The notes under the pieces are model-generated. The model saw only the letters and a list, made by a program, of their open reading frames with translations, ran no database searches and was not told the DNA's origin. Made by a program: the position numbers and the translations under genes. This document shows positions 1-5,689 of a stretch of DNA of 6,647 nt, one piece after another; within the stretch, counting starts at the first letter, position 1, and the number at the start of each line of letters is the position of its first letter. Where the stretch lies: assembly GCA_029857855.1 (NCBI GenBank), contig JAOUGG010000138.1, positions 1-6,647 of the forward strand, in the 5' to 3' direction. This DNA is from Acidimicrobiia bacterium (lineage in GTDB: Bacteria; Actinomycetota; Acidimicrobiia; Acidimicrobiales; SZUA-35).

Positions 1-435
1 GGAGGTGGCGCCGATGACGGTCACCTGCTCACCCCGGCGGTCCAGTTCGGCGTCGAGCATCCGGGCCACCAACTGCAGGGCCAGGTCCTTGAAGGCAAGC
101 GTGGGACCGCGGGTGAGATCGAGCAGATACTGGTCGGGGCCGAGCTCGGTGACCGGGCAGATGTCGGGATGACGGAAGCCGGCGTAGGCCTCCTTCACCA
201 TCGAGGCCAGCTCCGCCTCGTCGAACGTTCCGGCAACGAACGGGGCGATGATGGTGGTCGCGGCGTCCACGTAGGGGGTTTCGGCGGTGATCGGAGCCAG
301 GTCCGACAGATTCGGGATCTCTACCGGACAGTACAGACCCCCGTCGGGAGCCAGCCCGGCGAGCAGCACGTCGCCGAAACCGAGGTCGAACTCGTCGACG
401 CCTCCGGGGGCCCGGGTGGACCGGTACCGGATCAT
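1..435 (-). CDS. thrC: Threonine synthase, N-terminal part (runs off the window)
   Basis: Threonine synthase is a PLP enzyme that converts O-phosphohomoserine to threonine and phosphate, the last step of threonine synthesis. Only the first 145 codons are inside the window. The protein opens with the Thr_synth_N-type domain, including the family signature LAGLAPDGGLYCPVEIPNL (residues 25-43). The PLP-lysine motif GPTLAFKD follows (residues 110-117, with K116 the expected Schiff-base lysine). The window edge cuts in GATS, the start of the family's GATSGDTG phosphate-binding loop. This is the long-form type seen in Corynebacterium, E. coli and yeast (about 430-500 residues), so roughly two thirds of the protein is missing. 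The ATG overlaps the hom stop as ATGA, which implies translational coupling and one transcript with hom. No frameshift is seen. The identification is secure; only the C-terminus is unseen. Confidence 0.94.
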   Translation of the reverse strand, partial: MIRYRSTRAPGGVDEFDLGFGDVLLAGLAPDGGLYCPVEIPNLSDLAPITAETPYVDAATTIIAPFVAGTFDEAELASMVKEAYAGFRHPDICPVTELGPDQYLLDLTRGPTLAFKDLALQLVARMLDAELDRRGEQVTVIGATS

Positions 436-1796
436 GATTCGATGACCCGCAGCACGCTGCCGATGTCCTTCACCACGTCGAGTGAGCGGAGATCGCGCAG
501 GGTCTGCTGCACATCGCGCTCCAAGGCGTTGTGGGTGATGAAGGCGATACGGGCCTGGTCGGCCATGCCCTCCTGCTCCATCGACCGGATGGAGACCTGG
601 TTGCGGCCGAAGGCGTCGGCCACCTCCGACAACACCCCCGGGGCGTCGGCCGTTTCGAGATTGATGTAGTAGGCGCTCTTGAGTAGATCGACCGACCGGA
701 TCCGGGACCGGTCGCCGGAGGGCACCGGCCGGAAGGTCCGCTTCCGGAGATTGGCCGAGGCATCGATCAGGTCGCCGAGCACCGCGCTCGCGGTCGGTCT
801 CCCGCCTGCGCCGCGACCGTAGAACATGAGCTCACCGGCGGCCGCACACTCGACGAAGACGGCGTTGAAGCTACCCCGGACCGAGGCCAGCGGGTGGGTG
901 TTGGGGACCATGGCCGGATAGACGGTGACGCCGATCTCACTTCCCGGGCCGGCGCCGTCGCCGGCGGTGCCGGGGTCTGCTTCGAACCGCTCGGCGATGG
1001 CGAGCAGCTTGATCGTGTACCCGAAGTGCCGGGCGAACACGACGTCCTCCTGGGTGATGGCGGAGATGCCCTCGTGGTACACGTCGCCGGCGACGACGTT
1101 CACCCCGAACGCCAGCGACGCCATGATCGCGGCCTTGGCCCCGGCGTCGTAACCCTCGACATCGGCCGTCGGGTCGCGCTCGGCATAGCCCCGCTGTTGC
1201 GCCTCGGCCAGAGCGTCGTGGTAGTCGGCGCCGTCTTCGGCCATGCGGCTGAGAATGTAGTTGGTGGTGCCGTTGACGATGCCGATGACGCGCCGGACAT
1301 CCTCACCGAGGAGCGACTCCCGGAGCGGTCGGACGATCGGGATGGCTCCGGCCGCGGCCGCCTCGAACAGCAGGTCGACCTGGTTGGCGGCGGCCAGTGC
1401 GTAGAGTTCGCTGCCGACATTGGCCAGCAGCTCCTTGTTGGCGGTGACGACGGGCTTGTTGTTCTTCAACGCGTCGATGATCAGGCTTCGGGCCGGCTCG
1501 ATCCCGCCGATGACCTCGACGACGACGTCGACCGACGGATCGCCGACCACCTTGGCCGCGTCGGTGGTGAACAGGTCCGGATCCACCGCGAGGTCACGCT
1601 GCCGGCTCGGATTCCGCACCGCGATCCGTGCGATCTCGAAGCGGACGCCCGACGCCTGTTCGATGGCGTCGTTGCGCTCGTTGATCAGTCCGACCAGCGC
1701 GGCGCCCACATGGCCACAGCCGAGGAGCCCGACCCGAACGGTCGTCGGCGATGCCTCGCCCGGATGTGCCGATGATTCGAGGTTGTCGTTTGCCAC
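432..1796 (-). CDS. hom: Homoserine dehydrogenase with C-terminal ACT domain
   Basis: This enzyme catalyses NAD(P)H-dependent reduction of aspartate semialdehyde to homoserine, the branch point to threonine, methionine and isoleucine. The 454-residue product has a Rossmann fold with GCGHVG (G26, G28, G31), the TANKELLA motif (K121), and the signature GIVNGTTNYIL (residues 172-182). The catalytic segment contains E206, D217 and K221, spaced like E208, D219 and K223 of the yeast enzyme. An ACT domain covers about residues 376-454, from AYYINLETADAPGVLSEVA onward, as in monofunctional actinobacterial and Bacillus enzymes that threonine feedback-inhibits. Length is normal. A short Gly-rich insert (about residues 273-287) lies in the catalytic part and looks like a loop. 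The start is GTG at 1796, the only plausible start before the Rossmann motif, with only a weak purine-rich ribosome site. It precedes thrC with a 4-base overlap and lies 69 bases after the REC-HDOD gene. Confidence 0.97.
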   Translation of the reverse strand: MANDNLESSAHPGEASPTTVRVGLLGCGHVGAALVGLINERNDAIEQASGVRFEIARIAVRNPSRQRDLAVDPDLFTTDAAKVVGDPSVDVVVEVIGGIEPARSLIIDALKNNKPVVTANKELLANVGSELYALAAANQVDLLFEAAAAGAIPIVRPLRESLLGEDVRRVIGIVNGTTNYILSRMAEDGADYHDALAEAQQRGYAERDPTADVEGYDAGAKAAIMASLAFGVNVVAGDVYHEGISAITQEDVVFARHFGYTIKLLAIAERFEADPGTAGDGAGPGSEIGVTVYPAMVPNTHPLASVRGSFNAVFVECAAAGELMFYGRGAGGRPTASAVLGDLIDASANLRKRTFRPVPSGDRSRIRSVDLLKSAYYINLETADAPGVLSEVADAFGRNQVSIRSMEQEGMADQARIAFITHNALERDVQQTLRDLRSLDVVKDIGSVLRVIES

Positions 1797-1822
1797 GGCC
1801 CCAACTCTATTGGCTGGAGCCG

Positions 1823-1861
1823 TCGGTGGTTCCGGATATCGCGGCCGAACCCGGACACCGA
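1823..1861 (-). terminator. Stem-loop between REC-HDOD copy A and hom (possible terminator)
   Basis: An inverted repeat pairs TCGGTG (1823-1828) with CACCGA (1856-1861), and TCCGG (1831-1835) with CCGGA (1851-1855). This gives an 11-bp GC-rich stem with a 2-base bulge and a 15-base loop. It begins only four bases after the copy A stop codon, where an intrinsic terminator would lie. No T-run follows on the minus strand, so it could instead be a U-less terminator, a transcript-end stabiliser or an attenuator-like leader for hom. It fills most of the 69-base gap. No convincing hom promoter was found in the remaining bases (1797-1822). Confidence 0.4.
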
Positions 1862-1865
1862 TGGG

Positions 1866-3059
1866 CTAGATCAGCGCACCCGAGACGCTGGTCTCCGGAT
1901 CGGGGAGCGGTGTCGGCGGCGCCGCCGCCAACAACTGCTCGTCGACCGAGCGGATCAGCGCTTCGATGGCGTCGGCGTCGACCTCTTCGAGTTCCTCGGC
2001 CAGGTTGTTGACGATGATGTGGCGGGCGACGGCCAGCGACCAGCCCATCGACGTCATCGGCGGCTCCACCCGACCGCTCAGCGAAGCCACCGCCTGGATG
2101 ACCTCCGACGAGAAGGCCCACAGGCCCAGCAGGTAGCTGCTGACGGCGAAACGGTCGACACCGAAGGCCAGCCGTTCCACCGTGTTGTCGTTGCTGTTGA
2201 GCACCCCCCTGGCGTCGACCGGATCCATGCCTTCGATCGAGCCGAGGACCAGCGCTCCGACCTCGTGGAGCATGCCGGCCAGATAGACGTCGGCCAGTTC
2301 CGAACGCGACGCCCCGGTGAGAATCCGGTGTGCGTGGCGGGCCAGCGCCGCAACTTGCTGGCTGCGGCGGCTGACGACATCGGCATCGACGACGAGACTG
2401 CCGGGCTGACTGAAGACCGAGTAGCCGGCGACGATCGCGCGGAGCACGTCGGTGCCGAGAAGACCGATGGCCTGCTCCACCGACTCGACCCGACGGGCCA
2501 GACCGAAGAACGCCGAGTTCAGGAGGCGGAGAATCTCCGCGGTCAACGCCACGTCCTCACACACGATCTCGGCCAGCCTGGCGCTGCTCTCCTCGGCTTC
2601 GATGGCCCGAACGAGACGCTGGTAGACCTCGCCCAGGGCGGGGAGCTGATCGACCCGGCCGATCAACGCACGGATCTCCTCCGATGACACGCGCCCCTGG
2701 GCGGCGCGGATCTCGGCGATCGCGCTCTTCAGCATGTCGACGTCACACGGTTTGGTGAGGAACTGATGGGCGACCCGGGTCGACCGGAAGATCATCTCGT
2801 CCTCGTCGCAACCGGAGAGGATGATACGGGCCGTCGAGGGGCTGCAGTTCCGAACCAGGAACAGCAATTCCGCTCCGTCGGTACCCGGCATCCGCATGTC
2901 GCTCACAACGACGTCGAACGCTTCGCGATCCAAAAGCTCCATGGCTTCATCCGCGCTCGTCACGAAGGTCATGTCCCACTGGTGGCGCATGTCCTCGGTG
3001 GCTCGTTGTGTGTCCTCGAGAACACTCGGCTGGTCGTCTACGAAAAGGATCTTCAGCAC
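1866..3059 (-). CDS. REC-HDOD response regulator, copy A
   Basis: This is a 397-residue cytoplasmic two-component output protein without a DNA-binding domain. The receiver domain (residues 1-120) has the acidic pair D8/D9, phospho-acceptor D54 in SDMRMPGTDG, S82 and K103, so it should be phosphorylatable. An HDOD domain follows (about residues 130-330), with the LPALGEVYQ entry motif, EDVALTAEILRLLNSAFFG and MLHEVGAL (H265). HDOD domains are HD-fold relatives lacking the HD metal pair and are thought to act by protein interaction; in some bacteria they affect motility or stress responses. I chose GTG at 3059 because it aligns with the start of copy B (MLKILFVDD). The frame stays open far upstream, to 3980, but that part overlaps the preceding gene and is not a real protein. 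A CGAGA stretch upstream may be the ribosome site. It matches copy B at about 90 of the first 121 residues, and the tails after residue 355 diverge. The phosphodonor is presumably the nearby kinase, which is inference. Confidence 0.93.
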   Translation of the reverse strand: MLKILFVDDQPSVLEDTQRATEDMRHQWDMTFVTSADEAMELLDREAFDVVVSDMRMPGTDGAELLFLVRNCSPSTARIILSGCDEDEMIFRSTRVAHQFLTKPCDVDMLKSAIAEIRAAQGRVSSEEIRALIGRVDQLPALGEVYQRLVRAIEAEESSARLAEIVCEDVALTAEILRLLNSAFFGLARRVESVEQAIGLLGTDVLRAIVAGYSVFSQPGSLVVDADVVSRRSQQVAALARHAHRILTGASRSELADVYLAGMLHEVGALVLGSIEGMDPVDARGVLNSNDNTVERLAFGVDRFAVSSYLLGLWAFSSEVIQAVASLSGRVEPPMTSMGWSLAVARHIIVNNLAEELEEVDADAIEALIRSVDEQLLAAAPPTPLPDPETSVSGALI

Positions 3060-3080
3060 CAACGATCTCGCTTTACTGTG

Positions 3081-3100
3081 AACTGAAAACAACTGAAAAG
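3081..3100. repeat. Tandem 10-base direct repeat in the copy A leader
   Basis: Two adjacent units, AACTGAAAAC and AACTGAAAAG on the plus strand, match at 9 of 10 bases. They lie in the predicted 5' leader of REC-HDOD copy A, downstream of its promoter, in an A/T-rich stretch that stands out from the GC-rich surroundings. The corresponding leader of copy B has only one related stretch (CTTTCTGAAA read on the minus strand) and is 11 bases shorter between the -10 and the start codon. The second unit may therefore be a small local duplication. Function is unknown; the one-helical-turn period would suit a protein site, but this is speculative. Confidence 0.6.
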
Positions 3101-3111
3101 GTGACACGTTT

Positions 3112-3139
3112 CTATCGGAACCGCGCTGTGGTTCTTTAG
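3112..3139 (-). promoter_or_regulatory. Sigma-28 (FliA/SigD/WhiG)-like promoter upstream of REC-HDOD copy A
   Basis: On the minus strand, CTAAA (3139-3135) is followed by 16 bases and CCGATAG (3118-3112). In consensus terms this is TAAA, 15 bases, TCCGATAG: a full -35 and 6 of 8 bases of the -10. It lies in the 119-base gap between the degenerate REC-HD gene and copy A, so copy A probably has its own promoter in addition to any read-through. The expected start is near 3105, with a leader of about 46 bases. The 5-base inverted repeat GAACC/GGTTC (3118-3122 and 3130-3134) lies within the spacer and overlaps the -10 edge, and may be coincidental. Confidence 0.72.
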
Positions 3140-3178
3140 GAGTGACCGTTGGAGCACGGGCCGACCGCAACGACCTCG

Positions 3179-4309
3179 TCAGCAGCGGCGCAGGCCCACC
3201 GAGCGGGTCGGAACATACTCCACCTTGATCGGAGCGACGATACCGATGGAGGCGTCGAAGTTTCGCAGGCGCTCGAGTAGCGATTGACCGATCGCCGTAC
3301 CGGCGCTGGCCAGCATCACGTCGTTGACCGTGAAGACGTCCTGGCGGAGCCAGGCTCCGACGAAGAGCTCGTTGGCCGCCAGATTGGCGACGACGGTGCC
3401 GTCCCGCCTCGATAGTCGGCGGGCGCCGTCGATCAGTTCCGGATCGTGCCCGCCCTCGGCGGCGATCTCGTCGAACACCGAGTCGATGTCGGTGCCCCGC
3501 AAGAGTCCGTCGGCCACCCGGTTGGCGAAGGCGAGCAGTGAGACGTGCTCTTCGAGCCCGTCGGGAGGATCCTCCGCCCCGGCGGCGGCCCGAATGATCG
3601 ACGACACACCTTCCATTCGGGGGATGTGTCCGAGCAGCTCGGCCGTCACATCCGGGTGACGGCTCAACATGGCCGACTCCGCCTCGGTGAGGGACTCGCC
3701 ACGTTCGGCCTTCTCCAGGATCGGGCCGGGAACGGCGGCATAGCCGATACCGCTCAACAGCGCGGTGAGGCGCATCTGCCAGTCGGAACCGAGCCGGTAG
3801 ACCGGCGAGACCTGCTCGACGATCTCGACGACGTGGCGGGTCCGCTTCGTGACCTGGGGGCTCACCAGCCCCACCACCTCGGTCAAGGCCTCGACCGCTC
3901 CGGACAGCGTCTGCTCGAGCAACTCCCGCTCGGCGGTGACCAGGCCGTATTGTGCGAGGGCCTTGTCGAGGGCCGAACACAAGGCGACCTTCTCGAGCGG
4001 TTTGATCAGGAAGCGGAAGATGTTGCCGCCGTTGACCGCGGCGACGGTGGAGTCGAGGTTGGCTTGACCGCTCAGGATCATCTGAACGGCGTCGGGCTGT
4101 TCCTGGTACGCCTTGGCCAGGAAGTCCTCGCCGCTCATCTTCGGCATACGCATGTCGGACACCACGACGGCGTACTCATGCTGGGCCAGCATGTCCAGGC
4201 CTTCGTGACCGCCGACGGCGGTGTCGAACTCGTACTCCCGGCGGAGGGTGCGCCGAAAGCCGTCGAGAACGTTCACCTCGTCGTCGACGAACAGAATTCG
4301 CTGCGTCAT
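3179..4309 (-). CDS. REC response regulator with degenerate HD-GYP-like domain
   Basis: This 376-residue protein resembles RpfG-type regulators. The receiver domain (residues 1-120) has D9/D10/E11, phospho-acceptor D52 in SDMRMPKMSG, S80 and K103, and the NIFRFLIKP end typical of RpfG-family receivers. Residues 120-145 look like a linker helix. Residues 150-270 align by pattern with HD-GYP c-di-GMP phosphodiesterases (ALLxxIGxxxVPxxIL, SRHPDVTAELL), but the metal-binding HD pair is S186-G187 and no HHExxDGxGYP motif is present; the matching stretch (about 240-255) reads AAAGAEDPPDG. H218 remains. The C-terminal part (about 307-365) resembles the extension often found after such HD domains (LxxGMxLxxDV...Gt.l...lleRLrNF). 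I infer a phospho-regulated binding protein, probably not an active phosphodiesterase. ATG at 4309 lies two bases after the stop of REC-HDOD copy B, so the two genes are probably co-transcribed and translationally coupled. No separate promoter is seen. Confidence 0.92.
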   Translation of the reverse strand: MTQRILFVDDEVNVLDGFRRTLRREYEFDTAVGGHEGLDMLAQHEYAVVVSDMRMPKMSGEDFLAKAYQEQPDAVQMILSGQANLDSTVAAVNGGNIFRFLIKPLEKVALCSALDKALAQYGLVTAERELLEQTLSGAVEALTEVVGLVSPQVTKRTRHVVEIVEQVSPVYRLGSDWQMRLTALLSGIGYAAVPGPILEKAERGESLTEAESAMLSRHPDVTAELLGHIPRMEGVSSIIRAAAGAEDPPDGLEEHVSLLAFANRVADGLLRGTDIDSVFDEIAAEGGHDPELIDGARRLSRRDGTVVANLAANELFVGAWLRQDVFTVNDVMLASAGTAIGQSLLERLRNFDASIGIVAPIKVEYVPTRSVGLRRC

Positions 4310-4311
4310 TT

Positions 4312-5499
4312 TCAGCGAAGCCCGGCCCCGGCGGCGTCGACGACCGCGGCGGCGGGGGCCTCACCGATCAATTCGGTCTCGACGAGACGGACGAGGGCCT
4401 CGATCTCTGCCTCGTCATCGGCGACCTCCTCGGTTAGTCGACCGTTGACCACGATGTGACGGGCCAGCGTCAACGACCAGGCCATCGGGCTCACCGAGCG
4501 ATCAGGCTGCCGGCTCAGCGATCCTACCGCCTGGATGATCTCGGGCGGGAAGGCCCAGAGTCCGAGCAGGTAGGTGCTGATGGCGTACCTATCGATGCCG
4601 AAGACGAGACGATCGACCGTGGCCTCATTGCTCCGGAAGGCACCTTCGACGTCGAGTCGGGCGGTTCCGTCGATGGTGGTGAGCACCAGAGCTCCAACCT
4701 CGTGGAGCATGCCGGCCAGATAGACATTGGCCAGCTCGGGCGATGTGGCGTCGTTCAGGATGCCGTGGATCCGGCGGGACAGCGCCGCCACCTGCTGGCT
4801 GCGGCGGCTGATCGCATCGACGTCGACCGTCGACGATCCACGCTGGTTGAAGACCGAGTGACCGGCGACGATGGCACGGAGCACATCGACTCCGAGAAAG
4901 CCGACGGCCTGGGCCACCGATTCGACCCGTCGGCTGAGACCGAAGAACGACGAGTTCAACAGGCGGAGGATCTCCGCGGTCAAGGCGACGTCCTCCGAGA
5001 CGATCTCGGCCAGCTCGTCGTTGTTTGCTTGACCCGACTCGATTGCCGACACCAGACGCTGGTAGACCTCGCCGAGTGCCGGGAGCTGCTCGACACTGCC
5101 GATCAGATCCCGGATCTTCCCAGAAGGCACGGCCTGCTGAGCGTCGCGAATCTCCGCGATCGTCCGCTTCAGCAGTTCGACGTCGCACGGTTTGCTGAGG
5201 AACTGGTGGGCGACCCTGGTCGAGCGGAACACGGCCTCGTCCTCTGCGTAGCCGGAGAGCACGATACGTGCTGTCGACGGGCTGCAGGCACGAACCAGCA
5301 TCAGCAATTCGGCGCCGTCGGTTCCCGGCATGCGCATGTCGGTGACGACGACGTCGAACGCCTCCTCGTCGAGCATCGTCATGGCCTGGTCGGCGTCCTC
5401 CGCGAACCGGATGTCCCACTCGTGACGCATGTCGCGAGTCGCCCGCCGCACCGCCTGAAGGACGTTCGGCTCATCGTCTACAAACAGGATCTTCAGCAA
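4312..5499 (-). CDS. REC-HDOD response regulator, copy B
   Basis: This 395-residue paralogue of copy A is the first gene of the minus-strand signalling cluster. The receiver (residues 1-120) has D8/D9/E10, phospho-acceptor D54 in TDMRMPGTDG, S82 and K103. The HDOD domain (about residues 130-330) contains QLPALGEVYQRLV, EDVALTAEILRLLNSSFFG and MLHEVGAL (H266). There is no DNA-binding domain, transmembrane segment or signal peptide. The start is TTG at 5499, which puts MLKILFVDD in register with copy A; no ATG or GTG gives a complete receiver. A weak purine stretch, CGAGACGAG, precedes it. It lies two bases before the degenerate REC-HD gene and diverges from the PAS histidine kinase at 5690, the natural candidate for its phosphodonor (inference). 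A sigma-28-like promoter lies at 5541-5568. The last 40 or so residues are unlike copy A, so target specificity could reside there. Confidence 0.93.
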   Translation of the reverse strand: MLKILFVDDEPNVLQAVRRATRDMRHEWDIRFAEDADQAMTMLDEEAFDVVVTDMRMPGTDGAELLMLVRACSPSTARIVLSGYAEDEAVFRSTRVAHQFLSKPCDVELLKRTIAEIRDAQQAVPSGKIRDLIGSVEQLPALGEVYQRLVSAIESGQANNDELAEIVSEDVALTAEILRLLNSSFFGLSRRVESVAQAVGFLGVDVLRAIVAGHSVFNQRGSSTVDVDAISRRSQQVAALSRRIHGILNDATSPELANVYLAGMLHEVGALVLTTIDGTARLDVEGAFRSNEATVDRLVFGIDRYAISTYLLGLWAFPPEIIQAVGSLSRQPDRSVSPMAWSLTLARHIVVNGRLTEEVADDEAEIEALVRLVETELIGEAPAAAVVDAAGAGLR

Positions 5500-5689
5500 A
5501 CTCGTCTCGATTTCAGAAAGGGTACGAAGCTACAGGTCTTGTATCGGAGAAGGCAGTACGCCTCTTAGCACTCCATCGAACGGTCGGGCGGCATCGGTCC
5601 GTCGCCGTGCTGACCACTCGGAGCTCAAGGCACGGGGGATTTCCTTCAACTACCCCGGCCGATCCGCCGATTGGTCGGGCAGAACGACC
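5500..5689. other. Divergent intergenic region between kinase and regulator cluster
   Basis: These 190 bases separate two genes transcribed away from each other and must hold both promoters unless the kinase is read from elsewhere. The minus-strand half contains the sigma-28-like promoter of REC-HDOD copy B. In the plus-strand half, GCCGATTG (5666-5673) resembles a sigma-28 -10 element, but the -35 candidate, TCAA at 5646-5649, is weak. No RNA gene, repeat array or small coding gene was recognised here. Confidence 0.6.
5541..5568 (-). promoter_or_regulatory. Sigma-28 (FliA/SigD/WhiG)-like promoter upstream of REC-HDOD copy B
   Basis: Read on the minus strand, CTAAG (5568-5564) is followed by exactly 16 bases and then CCGATAC (5547-5541). 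The textbook sigma-28 class promoter is TAAA, about 15 bases, then GCCGATAA or GCCGATAT. Here it is TAAG, 15 bases, TCCGATAC: 3 of 4 bases in the -35 and 6 of 8 in the -10. Transcription would start near 5534, giving a leader of about 35 bases before the TTG start at 5499. The same element with identical spacing precedes copy A, which is the main support. Assignment to a particular sigma factor is inference. Confidence 0.65.

Noticed and set aside
894..1775. Long plus-strand open frame opposite hom
   Set aside because: It is a shadow of hom in GC-rich DNA: Asp/Gly/Val/Arg-rich, no domain, and entirely antisense to a well-conserved enzyme.
3118..3134. GAACC/GGTTC inverted repeat as a terminator after the REC-HD gene
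   Set aside because: The stem is only 5 bp, no T-run follows on the minus strand, and it coincides with the spacer of the much better supported promoter.
3743..3750. GCCGATAC, a good sigma-28 -10 match on the plus strand
   Set aside because: It lies inside coding sequence on the antisense strand and the bases at the expected -35 position are GGCC, so it is probably chance.
3060..3980. Apparent N-terminal extension of REC-HDOD copy A to a 704-residue protein
   Set aside because: The extension overlaps the coding region of the degenerate REC-HD gene on the same strand in another frame and is an Arg/Gly-rich translation with no domain. The receiver begins cleanly at GTG 3059, exactly where the paralogue begins.
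3545..4459. Long plus-strand open frame opposite the REC-HD gene and the end of copy B
   Set aside because: It spans two genuine opposite-strand genes and their junction, has no domain, and reflects high-GC third-position bias.
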